In this document: in pieces, positions 43,641-54,811 of the stretch
Layout: each line of letters starts with the position of its first letter
How positions within the stretch are numbered: the first letter of the stretch is position 1
NCBI GenBank assembly: GCA_026315105.1
Contig: CM048748.1
Coordinates: 24,270,078 to 24,334,077 of the forward strand
Length of the DNA: 64,000 bases
From: Locusta migratoria
Taxonomy: Eukaryota > Arthropoda > Insecta > Orthoptera > Acrididae
Direction of reading: 5' to 3'
Notes under the pieces: model-generated
Seen by the model: the letters and a program-made list of their open reading frames with translations, nothing else
What the model was told of the DNA's origin: nothing
Database searches by the model: none
Translations under genes and position numbers: made by a program

Positions 43641-44355
43641 AATTATTACCTGAAAACCAAAAATATGAGCGTGTAGAAAATTAAATTTCAAATGGAGTTT
43701 CTATTTTATGAAACTCGAACGTATATGCTGAAAAATTTATCACAGTTTCAAAAAAAGGTTTTTATTAAATAAATAAAAAAAGATATCGCCGATGGGAATG
43801 TGTTACATTAGAAAGTTGTAGCCCTTTAGATTATCAATCGATTGTTTTTTTGTATGTATCAATTGATTTCATACGTTTCGAGTTATATCGGAAAAACATT
43901 AAAATACATTTAAAACTAGATTTCTTATAATTCGACAACATCCAGGTTTACAAACTTACTATTTACCACATATATGGTACGAAATAAGTCAAAATAGACC
44001 TTTTTAGAAAAAATTAAAAATATTTTGTATTGTTTGATATGTATAGTTTTCATTTTTTTTTCTTTTTTTGTGATTTTCCTAGGAAATAGGGTACAGTTGG
44101 TCAAGGGATCGGCCTAGAGTAACGGTTGTCCATCTGTTTTCTTCTAGAAGAGTTTTAATATCAAACTACTAAATATTTTTTTTTAGATTTTGTTAACTGT
44201 AAGTATCAAAGAATGACTTTAATATACTTGCACTTTTTGGGCCCGTTTTCTTCAACTGACTATTTCTGTTTCTATGTTATGAAAGGACCTGTTAAAGAAC
44301 TATGTTGCTGAAATTTTTACACGGATTTTAAAACGAGCGAGCTTCTGGAGCCGCC

Positions 44356-44421
<66 letters not shown>

Positions 44422-44885
44422 GACGTAATTTGCATTTATAGCGCTGTCGCTGATGGAGCTTAACATTGAATACTTTCACTAGTAAGTAAAATACTTGGAT
44501 ACGTTGCATTGTTTACTAGTGTTACTAATCGACTGGTCAAGTGAAGCGAGCAAGGGAGCAGCGCCTTGAGCCAGAGCGGGAAAGCTGGTGTACTGGCAAG
44601 CGGACATTGGGAAACGGGAGGGGAGGGGGGCTGGAGAGACTGGCGCGTGTTCTCTCTGAGAGCACTCTAAACGGTCCGCACTTACAATGTCGAAATCAGT
44701 ACTGTCAATTGACCGCAATCAGTTTTCGAAGTTGTTATTTTTACCTATTTGCCTAAAAGCTCGGCACCAACTCCTCGATCTGTTTCACCATACTGGCTCG
44801 AGTTTCATAAAATAGAAACTCTATTTGAAATTTAAATTCCTACACGCTCATATGTTTTGTTTTCAGGTAATATTTTTTGCAAATT
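43641..44885. repeat. Unclassified element with 90-bp inverted arms
   Basis: 43644-43735 is complementary to about 44793-44882 (shared ATTACCTGAAAAC, ATGAGCGTGTAG, TTTCTATTTTATGAAACTCGA). Between the arms are AT-rich DNA and a long TA tract. No target duplication was found, and no coding region. Confidence 0.65.
44357..44418. repeat. (TA)n microsatellite
   Basis: About 31 uninterrupted TA units. Confidence 0.95.
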
Positions 44886-44984
44886 TAACATTACGCCGTG
44901 ACAGAATTCTTCGACTACGTGGGACTGGTGAGCGGGACAGCGGTCGGCCGCAGCGGCCTGTACCGGTGAGCTGTGGCCGCGGTC

Positions 44985-45164
44985 CACACATGTTTGTATA
45001 GTTATGGGACTTAACTACGGGGTCATCAGTCCCTAAACTTACAAACTACTTATGAACTAGCTAATACTAAGCTCGGCACAAATGTCCATGCCCGAGGGGG
45101 GATTCGAACCCCCGACCGTAGTGGCCGTGCAGACCGTGACTGGAGCGCCTCAGTCTCCTCGGCA
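44985..45164 (-). mobile_element. Family A SINE, head end missing
   Basis: Tail and B-box region well preserved (CGAGGGGGGATTCGAACCC); the match stops at CAGTCTCCTCGGC, so the first about 20 bases of the tRNA head are missing. No clear target duplication. Confidence 0.85.
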
Positions 45165-46310
45165 GAAAGTGTCATTTTATTTATACAACAATACTCTTAC
45201 TTTCTAGCAAGGTTACAATAAATAATACGAAACACGAAAGTCTAAGAGAGAGACTATCAACTTTTGTAACGTGGACGTTATGGGAATGAAAAATTACATT
45301 TCGCACCCCGGCAAGGTGAGTGGCACAATTTTAAAACCGGAGGATTCTAGTTTATCACTGAAAATATGTTTGCCGACCTCCAACCTGGACCAAAAATCTT
45401 CGGAAAGAGACTGCTGTTACATTTCCATCACTCGAGCGGATCATCGTCATTCCCAGCATCCATTCTATTTAAATACAACGCCACCTCATTTGTGGACACA
45501 GACAACATATAACATAGACTGCGCGTGTGCCTATCTCTGCCGTGTTGTGGTTTGAAAGCAACATCTAAAATTGCCCCGTGACTGAATTTTCGTCATTATG
45601 AGCAACAGTTATTCTCACTTACAGCTTAAATCAAGCGTTGATTTGACAATAAAACGACTTCTCGCATTGCCATTATACATCTAGTACCACAGGCAATGTA
45701 ATTTCATCTTATTATTAATATTAATGCAATTACTGACGTGTTTACATGTGCCCTGGTGAAAAATAGCGTATGTTCAGCTATTTTTAGAAGCAACCGAATT
45801 ACATATCCTCGGTATTCGTGTTTCGCTATGAATCTTTTACTTTTTGCACCTTATGAATATGATTTTCGATGCGATGAGCGAGTTTATATGTCAGGAAGTA
45901 AGTCAATTCTGATGAAAATCGGCTTTCAGTAACATTATACAGTGCTAAAAATTCATACAGACTCTTCATTACACCTATAAAATCACTTCTTGCCGAGTGC
46001 ATCGATGATGTTTCCTCACTACACTATTATTTTATAGAAACAGACAATATCTTGCTTGTTTTATGTTTTGGCATCACGGTCTGTGGAAAATGTCTTGAAA
46101 TATAAACGGTTGTATTTTCTTAAGATAGGACATTATGGATGCAAAAAAATTCACATGTATTATTGAGGAATCGTAAGGAAGCTGATGCTCCTTTCAAATT
46201 GATATTTGATTTTCTACTCCTATGTAAACTGCAAACTAAAAGACGCACGGTAGAACGACAACAATCTCTTGCTTAAAATATGTAGTTCTGCTGCTTGTAA
46301 AAAGAACTGT
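45165..46310. other. No gene recognised
   Basis: Frames up to 94 codons (45271-45555) without domains. Confidence 0.4.
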
Positions 46311-46323
46311 CAATACGTTTCAT

Positions 46324-46514
46324 GAGTGAGTTTGTAAAGCTTATGGGACTTAACTACGGGGTCATCAGTCCCTAAACTTACAAACTACTTATGAACTACT
46401 TACGAACTAGTACGGCACAAATATCCATGCCCGAGGGGGGATTCGAACCCCCGACCGTAGTGGCCGTGCAGACCGTGACTGAAGCGCCTCAATCCCCTCA
46501 GCCACCGCGGCCGG
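46324..46514 (-). mobile_element. Family A SINE, complete
   Basis: CAATACGTTTCAT (13 bp) is duplicated at 46311-46323 and 46515-46527. Full head and tail present. Confidence 0.92.
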
Positions 46515-46527
46515 CAATACGTTTCAT

Positions 46528-46859
46528 CTAGGCACATGTAAAAACTGTACCTATCGCATTAACTCCGACTATACTATTAAAGATGTTACAAGGCTACTCT
46601 AAGACGTTTTATTGTTCCAATCTACGCTTAATTTCCACTAAAAACGATAAGAACTGCAACTCTGACCTACATTTCGCGTTACTCGTAATGATGAAAACGG
46701 TTTCCTGCCCCGAATCACGTGACCTATATGTTGGTTTCAGTGTAATGACGTCACGCACAGTCTATGTTATCTTTGGTCTATGTTTGTGGACATTATCAGC
46801 TGGCCCACAGTCTAGTCACTCCGAAAACATAGACTTCATCTTTTTCGCTGGTGAACGTG
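46528..46859. other. No gene recognised
   Basis: A 93-codon plus-strand frame (46583-46864) shows no domain. The far C-terminal part of the hAT gene to the right could lie here but I cannot recognise it. Confidence 0.35.
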
Positions 46860-48474
46860 GGTGACAATCTCTTCATGACCCTTCATAAATATGTCATACT
46901 TAGACATCACAAAAACAAAATACGATACTACGGCCATTTTGCAACTTTCTTGCAGCTTACCTGGAACCGATATTCCACCGCAAATTTTTCGCACAGCATT
47001 TTTCTCCTCCTTCTAAGCTTCCGATATCATTTTTAACTGTCGGAACGGTGGCCAAAGAAATGTTGCTATTCTATGCAACGTCTGAATTACAACCTTTTCC
47101 TCCATGAGTCGGAGACAACATTCGTAGTACTTACAGCTAACGTAACACAGGAAGTGTATATTTTGACAAATACCAATAAAACTGAAAGTGGCTTTTGTAG
47201 TTAATTACAACAAGCATTTTGTGCACACGAAGTACTTAACATACAAGGATGTTGTAGTACAGTAATTTAAAGACACTTACTTCTGTATCGCAAGGCTGTC
47301 TATTGCAGTGGCTCTTCAGTTTATGGACCCATAACAACAAAAAATGAATTGTCGGATATTTCTCTCCTTCTAGCACTTCGGTGGCATCTTTGAATGGCTG
47401 CAGAAATGTCTTGAATGTTTTTGCAATCTCATTGTCGTAACCGCAAACTTCATCACAGGCGGCTCTCTTTACAAGTATTTCTCGCATTGCATCGTACTGC
47501 CTAAGTACAGAGCTTAACATTCTAAACAAGATGTTCCATCTCGTATCCGTTTCTTGCTTCAAGCTAGTTGGTAGAGCATTAACATCAGCTGTTTTCTTCG
47601 TGAAATGGACAGCGATTTTGACAACATAAATTGTGGCATAAACCACTCCCATCTCTTTTTTTAAATAGTCCTCAACGAAAATGTGTTTTGGACAGCAAAA
47701 CCGTGAAATGCATGCGTAATGCGGAAAGGATACCAATGCCTTGCATAAATTAGAATTTCGGTCTGGGACAAAAGAAATCTTATTAAGGTGCTGCGAATTT
47801 ACTCAAAAATTTAAAAAAAAAATGCTTCGTCAACATTGTTCTTATCATATTCAACGGATTTCTTCTTCTAAGAAAAATATGTTGTTGCCAAAGCTATGTT
47901 CCTTAATGTCCACTGTTCATCAACAAAATGCGCAGTAAAAGACAAGTAACATCTTTTTCGATACGGATCTGTCCACAAATCGTCTGTGCACGCACATGCA
48001 TTTTCGTCTACAGCCTAGGCAATGCTGCGCATAAAATTTGCCCGTATTTCCTCGGCTTGCTTTTCTTTGTTTCGTACCAGTGTCGTAGGATGAGGCACAA
48101 TGTTGGACACGTCAACCTGTCCAAATTCCGAACCAATATTTAGAAGCTCCTCGCTATAAATGGTCGAAGATCCCTGGCACAAAGTTCGACATATTTTTTA
48201 GTGACAGAGTCTTAAACTGAAGCCGGTAATGCTTCAAACGTCCTTTTTTGTTCTGCAGATATGTGTGTTCAGGTGTGTTGTTGTGTTTCGGTAAAATATA
48301 AGAGCAGAACACTTGCCTCAACAAACGTAGCCAACATAATTTCCCTCCTTATCATTTACTAATGAAAATGTTTCCCAGACACTACTACGACCACTATTTT
48401 TCGTACTGAGGATATATTCTTTCGAATCAATTTTCGCTTTCGCACTGTCCTTAGTCTCGCATTCACGCGCCATG
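46860..48474 (-). pseudogene. hAT transposase with BED zinc finger, degenerate, probable intron
   Basis: Minus strand. From ATG at 48474: a BED-type finger (SSVWETFSLVND...YVGYVC, then NTTTHLNTH), damaged by an in-frame stop. Next are LRPF and TDDLWTDPYRKRCYLSFTAHF (first catalytic Asp region of hAT), then the clean frame 47736-47236 with PHYACISRFCCPK and ETDTRWNILFRMLSSVLRQY. That frame runs into GTAAGT at 47280; after about 144 bp an AG at 47137-47138 is followed by a reading containing HRIATFLWPPFRQLKM, typical of a later hAT segment, so an intron is likely. A hATC dimerisation region is not found. Several stops and frameshifts make it inactive. Ends of the element are not located. Confidence 0.7.
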
Positions 48475-48772
48475 ATCCTTCAGCAGGTGAATGAACGGCA
48501 ACGGCATAACAGAGTAGACAGCGGGCAATGCAAGAATAAAATGCTTATAAACACGAGGAAAATCAAATGCAGTTGCAAGCAGCGGGCGAAGCGATTAACA
48601 CTGACATCGATCGGCATGAGCGCTTTCATTTTATTATTTTTTATTGTTTCCTTTTTCTTTTTAGAAAAAAAAAGAAAGAAAAGAAATCAGGTCGACACCG
48701 GAAATTTGAAATAGTACACATGTAAAAAATCACAGCAATGTGTCGCCAACGAGATGCCGCCACTGAGAACGT
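48475..48772. other. Spacer between the two hAT elements
   Basis: Mostly A/T tracts. TIR of the left hAT element would be expected here but is not identified. Confidence 0.3.
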
Positions 48773-48780
48773 GTGCCGCC

Positions 48781-50435
48781 CAGGTTTGCCAACGAGGTCA
48801 TGATAAAAACCACCGAAGTGACAGTAAAATCCCACCAAAAACCATCGAACTTTCAGAAGTTCCCATGCAAAAAAAAAAAAAAAAAAAACACTGTCTATTC
48901 GTTTGTTCTTGACTGATTGATTTGAAATTTGGACGCAACTATGCATTTAAAGGAGGGGTTTTTATGTACCTGACTTATCTGTATACACACTAGACGGAAA
49001 TACAAAAGATATTGTTTATTCAAAAGCACTTCAGTTAACATCTTATATATAAAAACAAACAATAATTACTTTCAGCTATTGCAATGCTTGTCGGGTAGAC
49101 AGCAAATTGAGAAATATTTGAACTTGAAAACAGAAAGTAATCCAGTCTGGAAAGGAGGTCAGCGTCAGTCATACTATTGTCTTTATTTTATGTCAGAAGA
49201 TCTAGATTTCAGCTTTATTCTAATGTAATCATATCTGAGAAAAAAGAAAGTTAACAATGAAAATACAGTCACATATTAAGTGTCTGCAATGTTCAGTCAT
49301 TTTCACAGCAAGAAAAATCTGTTAAAGTGCTGTAGCAACAAATACATACCATTAACACAATGTCAGTTCTTCGTCCTCGACTTCATCACCATCATCTTCG
49401 ACAGGATCGGCGCCCGAAGTATATGCAGCTGTAGCCATCTTAGCGATATCTTTTAAAACATTGTCAGGAAATTCATGATCTCGACAGCATTTCCCCAGTC
49501 TTCTTAAGGCTGCACGGATGGTCAGAATGGCATTAATCATTCTGTTCCCCATCCTGTTTCTAAGTCTCGTCTTCACCAAATTTAGCTGACTGAATGCCCT
49601 CTCTACATCGGCGTTTGACAATGGCAATACTAGTAAACACATGGCAAGATTACACAGTTCTTGAAAGGGATTTTCGCCACTCGCTTCTTTGTATTGTAAC
49701 ACTTCACTCCAGAATGATACAGTATTGTTAACATTTTTCCACTCAATTAAATTTAACTTAACCCACTGAACATCAATTTTTGATATGTCTTCGGTAGGAA
49801 AATGCATCAGTTCTGAAAGGGGGACGATTGACTCTTTATGCACTTTCAAACAGTTTTCTGGTGCTAGTTGGAGATCTTGCTCAAAACATCTACATCTGAG
49901 GGAGCTTCTATTTCCGATGACACAACTCCCGACTTTTTTAGTTCCTCCAGTTTTTTTTCGGTGTCGTAACCCAAATATGGTTTAGCATCAAGAAATTTTG
50001 TGACGTTTTCCCTTAACAAATCTGCTTTACAGCCAGGAAGAACTACGCTCTTGGCTAAACCCTGAGTTAAAAGGATGAGATCATTAAGCAGTTTACTGGG
50101 ATCGGCAGACTGAGCTTGAAACGCTTTGTTAACACGTTGCATCTCACCTAGCACTGGCCTTAAGAATAACAAATAAAATTCATTTCTCTCATCTTTGTAC
50201 ATTTGATACAACATTTCAGCTGTGTAACATCTTTCACTATTTCTCACAGTTTGAAAATGAGTCTTTAGTTCCAAATACTGTGAAAGAACGCGTCTGAGTG
50301 CCAGTTTATTTTTTAGAAAACGATTTCATTAAAATACACCAACTTTCCCACCTCCCACTGACTCAAATTTTTTCCCACCGTTGGCTTTAAAAAACCACCA
50401 GATTCGGTGGGAAACCACTGACGTTGGCAACCCTG
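48781..50435 (-). mobile_element. hAT element, deletion derivative, 1655 bp
   Basis: GTGCCGCC (8 bp) is duplicated at 48773-48780 and 50436-50443. Ends are CAGGTTTGCCAACG at 48781 and, as complement of the right end, CAGGGTTGCCAACG. It holds the middle and C-terminal parts of a transposase on the minus strand but no BED finger. Confidence 0.92.
49352..50274 (-). pseudogene. hAT transposase, middle and hATC dimerisation part
   Basis: Upstream piece, 136 codons (50274-49864): RNSERCYTAEMLYQMYKDER, FYLLFLRPVLGEMQRVNKAF and LAKSVVLPGCKADLL, an all-helical insertion-domain type region. Downstream piece, 165 codons (49849-49352): WSEVLQYKEASGENPFQELC, LAMCLLVLPLSNADVERAFS and LVKTRLRNRM, the hATC dimerisation domain at its usual C-terminal place, then an acidic end (DPVEDDGDEVEDEELTLC). 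A 1-base frameshift near 49855 separates them; reading through in the other frame gives a plausible QLAPENCLKVHKES join. No N-terminal DNA-binding or first catalytic part lies between 50274 and the TIR, so the copy is an internal deletion. Confidence 0.88.
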
Positions 50436-50443
50436 GTGCCGCC

Positions 50444-51240
50444 GCGACCAGCTTCGATGCTGCCGCTATTGTTACTGCTTTGCTGCAGTTTCGAGCCGAT
50501 TGTTGATATGCGGCGTCCCGGTACTTAGCAGGTCAGCGGCGACACCGAGTGGAATTTTATGAACAACAATAATGTTATTTTAGTTCAATTTTTACATATA
50601 GCGTCTCATGTCAATCAACCTGTAAATACCTTTCTCTTCGGCTAGTGACATAGAAACTGCTTATTATTTTACGAGCTGAGTATATGCACTCCATTTCTAC
50701 CACGATGCTCCTCTTCCACTTTCAAACTAATCCGAGCCTACTCATTACACTTCTTATTTTGTTAAAATAAATGCAATTTGGCCAGCGTGTACAAATAGGC
50801 TATACGCGTTCTCCTAAGAATAGTAAAGAAAATAATTTTCTGATCCATTTTGAGCCTGAAAATGTAATGCTAATTTTTCAGCTATTAAAACATCCATTTG
50901 ATGACTCTGATTTGGGACACAATGTCAACTCGTTAACGATTCAAGTTTTCTGTATATAGTTTGTTGTACCTTGTACCAGATTAAACGAATCCGTTTTACG
51001 GCTATACGGTGAAGAATGCGAAACTAACACTCTCAAAAACACAAAATGCAAAACAGAAATCAACAACGAAGGACTGCAGCAGTAAACGCAGATGCAATTC
51101 GAAATATGCCGCTGAAACACTCTACAGCTACTGAAATGGTGCAGAAATACAGCAATTTTCTTCTTATATACTTGGTTAAATTATAAAAAGTGTAAAAAGA
51201 AGGCATAGATTAATAAATTCATAGTCTTAATTTTAAAAAA
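50444..51240. other. No gene recognised
   Basis: AT-rich, frames under 65 codons. Confidence 0.4.
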
Positions 51241-51242
51241 TT

Positions 51243-51252
51243 AGCCCCCCCT

Positions 51253-51283
<31 letters not shown>

Positions 51284-51297
51284 TATCCTGGCTGCGC
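51243..51297. repeat. C-run/A-run next to a possible hAT-type end
   Basis: CCCCCCTCCCC...C17 then A10, followed by TCCTGGCTGCGCCACTA; the complement TAGTGGCGCAGCCAGGA resembles ends of some insect hAT elements. Its partner end is not found. Confidence 0.35.
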
Positions 51298-52101
51298 CAC
51301 TATCAGGTACCCATTGTCTTCACGATGAAAATGGGTGAAGCCCTATCCTGCTGAAAGATGAACGGAGAGTCCGATTACACCTGACGGATCAGCCATTGCT
51401 GCAACATCTCCACCACCTAGGAAGATCCAGCGACTGTATTCTCGGTGAAGAAGAATTGCCCTCCCAATTCTCGACGTGTCTAGTCACCAAAAAAAAAAAA
51501 AAAAAAAAATCCTAAGGAATCACGCTGAAATTCAATGCCTCCGTGTGGATGCTTTGTACCCCAGTTTCGACAATTATTCCTGTTTACTTTCCCATTAGTG
51601 GAAAAGTGGCTTCGTCGCAGAAAATTCCGCGATCAACAATGCCGTCCCCATCCTTGGTCAATAAATGGAACTGCGAACAAAACTCAAAACCCTGGACTTT
51701 GTCGTCGTAATTGACTTTTTGCACTAGCCACGGTTTGAATAATTTCATAGACAGCTTCTGTCGCAGGAATTTCCGCGCTGTCATTGGAGCCATTTTGATT
51801 TCACGGGACTCGACGCAGCGATTCCTTTGTACTCTTTGTGAATGTCTCTCGTACGCACTCCACATTCACCTCACACTGGGACGCCCTTTGCCTGACACAA
51901 ACAACCCGTCGCAACGAATGTGTTGTGCCGGTGATAAATGGCCTCCACTGTTGTGGTAGCGTCTCGTACTTGGTTGTAAATATACGTTGAACACCAGTAG
52001 CACACTTGGTCTTGTCGCACTCTATCGAACAGAAAGTTCGCTCTGCACCTGATCTCGCACTGACATTCGGCCAATTACCTAACTACGCTGTTTCATTATA
52101 C

Positions 52102-52135
<34 letters not shown>

Positions 52136-52250
52136 AAAAAAAAAAAAAAAACTTTCAGTTTCTCTTCAAAATTGCGTATGTATGATATCTGTACAATGTC
52201 TGGATCTTGTGCAATAAATTATTAAAAGTGTTCCCGGACTTTTTACAGTG
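51298..52250 (-). pseudogene. Mariner/IS630-type transposon relic (second)
   Basis: Minus strand. The right end CACTGTAAAAAGTCCGGGAAC beside TA (52251-52252) is the likely terminus. Two A runs interrupted by a T lie inside at 52105-52150. The transposase reads KVNYDDKVQGFEFCSQFHLL, IFCDEATFPLMGK (first Asp), then a run of about 21 T, GQFFFTENTVAG, LQQWLIRQV and PFIFQQDRASPIF (second Asp). The region of the third acid is missing: the relic stops at the C/A-rich block near 51298. Several stops. It is a different family from the 10.1-kb element. Confidence 0.75.
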
Positions 52251-52484
52251 TATTTAAACAGTGTATTCAAACCAACAAACTCTGGGATGTTGTAGGGAAC
52301 ATCAAAACAGATATTTTTCACTAATGTCAATTTTTCGTATGAGGAGTATTTAAACCGATAGAGGAAAATTTTTCTGGTGGCAAATTACTTAAACCAACAA
52401 ACACTTTTCCATTTATTTTTGATACCAGGATGCAATACATTAACACAACCCAATCTCTACCGAGCGCATTCACTGGACACGCAT

Positions 52485-52700
52485 TCGGAAGGATGGTGGT
52501 TCATATCCACCTCCGGCAATCCAGATTTAGGTTTTCCGTGATTTCCCTAAATCACTCTAGACAAATGCCGGAATGCTTCCTTTGAAAGCACACGACGGAT
52601 TTCCTTCCCCATCCTTTCCAAAACAACCCGAGCGTAAGCTCCGCCTCTAATGACCACGCTGTCGACGGGGCGTTAAACACTAATCTTCCTTCCCTCCTTC
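52485..52700 (+). mobile_element. tRNA-related SINE (family B)
   Basis: GGACACGCATTCGGAAGGATGG then GGTTCATATCC (B-box-like), CCAGATTTAGGTTTTCCGTG, ATTTCCCTAAATC and CTTCCCCATCC. A body of this kind is widespread in orthopterans (from general knowledge). No duplication identified. Confidence 0.65.
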
Positions 52701-52714
52701 CAACCCATTCTCAA

Positions 52715-53130
52715 TTACAGTAGATTTTCAAAAATGCCTCCACTGACAAGTAAACAAAGGCTACACCGTCGGATCATGTTCTGTTTGACATGGGCAAAAA
52801 CCCCAGGTGTATCTTGAATTGTTCCTGCTGCTGCTACTATCCGAACAACCAGATCCTCTTCTGAAGCAACAGGAGTTGCGTAAACGAGGTTGTGCATCTC
52901 CACACAAAAAAGTCCAGGGGGAACGTATCTGGGGATCGAGCAGGCCACGGTACGGGACCTCCTCTGCCAATTCAAGTTTCTGGGAACCGTCGGTCCAGGA
53001 ATCGACGCACACGACGAATGAAATGTGCCTGCGCCCCGTCATGTTGGAACCACATCCGTTGTTGTCTTGTATGGAGCGGGAAGTCTTCCAGCAATTCTGG
53101 TAATGCTCTGGCGAGAAAGTTGTAACAGTA
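52715..53130 (-). pseudogene. Mariner/IS630-type transposase relic, C-terminal half
   Basis: Minus strand across two frames: ALPELLEDFPLHTRQQRMWF, QHDGAQAHFIRRVRRFLDRR (second catalytic Asp), PVPWPARSPD (third region), then GVFAHVKQNMIRRCSLCLLV and GGIFENLL at the C-terminus. The N-terminal half is missing; a SINE fragment adjoins at 53135. Frameshift near 52960. Confidence 0.75.
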
Positions 53131-53134
53131 CATG

Positions 53135-53284
53135 TTGCCGCGGTGGAGTAGCCGTCGGAGGTTCGATTCCTCCCTGGGGCATGGGTGTGCATGTTGTCCT
53201 TCGGTTTGTTAACCTTAGTTTAAGTAGTTTGTAAGCTACGGACTGATGACTACGCAGTTTGGTCCGATAGATTAACAAACATTT
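53135..53284 (+). mobile_element. Family A SINE with deleted head
   Basis: GCCGCGGTGG runs directly into GGAGGTTCGATTCCTCCC, so most of the sequence between A- and B-box is missing. The tail (GACTGATGACTACGCAG, AACAAACATTTGA) is diverged. Confidence 0.8.
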
Positions 53285-53336
53285 GATACTGCATGTTATT
53301 TAATACGGCCTCCACCGGTTTAAATACTCCTCATAG

Positions 53337-53535
53337 CCGGCCGCGGTGGCCGAGGTGACTGAGGCGCTCCAGTCACGGTCTGCACGGCCACTACGGTCGG
53401 GGGTTCGAATCCCCCCTCGGGCATGGATATTTGTGCCGTCATTAGTATAAGGTAGTTGATAAGTAGTTTGTAAGTTTAGGGACTGATGACCCCGTAGTTA
53501 AGTCCCATAAGCTTAACAAACATTTGAACATTTGA
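53337..53535 (+). mobile_element. Family A SINE, complete
   Basis: ACTCCTCATAG (11 bp) is duplicated at 53326-53336 and 53536-53546, within the right inverted repeat of the mariner-type element. Confidence 0.93.
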
Positions 53536-53625
53536 ACTCCTCATAGGAAAAAATGACATTAGGGAAAAATATTTGTTTTCGTGTCCCCTCCAGTATCTCA
53601 CTTTCCATTCTGTATACACCCTGTA

Positions 53626-54811
53626 TATCTGAAAACACCTGATAATAAAAATGTAAGACAAATCATATAAACTGATAAATAAGTAATATGCACCAGCTCC
53701 ACTTGTCATACTCCATTTTCCTATATTAGTTTGACATTCCCGCGGAGATAATAGGTTCTGCATGACAAATTTTTCCTACACGCAAGGCAGAGGCTTAGTT
53801 CGATAATATCTTTTGCGATAATTTTTGCTTCTAGTATTATGCGAACACTGTTCATCCCTTTCTGCATCAATTAATACAGAAATATTCTTCAATTACCACG
53901 CTCTCTTTCCACTGCGAAACTGAAATGTTCCTACACCGTACTGAACTGAGACAGATCTAAAACGCCGTTGGAAATTCGTTGGATTCTGTGCCCCAGCACG
54001 ACAAAATTCAGCATATTTTCTCGTGGACAGAGTTCGCTCTTGTTTGTAATAAATAACGAGGAACGTTGTATTTTGTAATTGTATTAAATTAATAAAAAGA
54101 TCCATAAACAGTTATTAAAGAAAATCGTTTACCTGCGAGAGTTTATTTACACATGTTATTTTCATATATTTTCCTCCACTGTCCGTGACGCTAACCACCT
54201 CCTACTCCGTCCTCTTAAGAAGAAATAACACTGAATTTCGTTTATTATTCTTGTATGAAATTATCGAGAAAGATCCAGAAATGTTTAGGAAACAAGAGAA
54301 CGAAAGATAATCGAAAGCGCTTCACCTTTGACCGCTCCTCTTCAACTGGCAACGCTACGAAGTTCGCTATTTCTCCACAGCATTTGGTGAGCCGGATACG
54401 GTATCAATTTTACACTGTATACACGTAAAACATTGTGAGGTACGAAGTAGTATAAAAAATGATATTTCGTCGTTATGCCGTAGCGTAGGTATGGTATTCT
54501 TTTACGGTACACAACTTGTAACACTAACAGACATTATATTTGATAACCTTTAAAGATATAAAGTTTTCGATGATTTTATTCTAACAAATCGTATATAAAA
54601 TTATGAATTTTCTAAGCTTTCTCAAATTTCTGAAGCTTTAAAAGTTGTTACACCTACGTCGTACGTTATTATTAAAGGAGACACGAAATAAGGAGCTAAG
54701 TTTTCAATACTGCGTCTCAAAATTTGTTTGTCCCTAAAACCCATGCTGCCTGTCATTCACCAAACTCCACTCGCCGAGGCAAAAAGGTGAATTCGACGTT
54801 GTGACGTCACC
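53626..54811. other. No gene recognised
   Basis: AT-rich, short frames only. Confidence 0.4.

Larger units (their letters stand above)
52259..53623 (-). mobile_element. Mariner/IS630-type element (third), with three SINE insertions
   Basis: The right end CACCCTG (to 53623) beside TA, and about 135 bp inward from it, are complementary to 52259-52395 once the SINE at 53337-53535 is removed (shared ATATTTTTC-CTAATGTCA, GAGGAGTATTTAAACCG). Inside are a transposase relic, a family B SINE, a broken family A SINE and a complete family A SINE. Confidence 0.75.
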
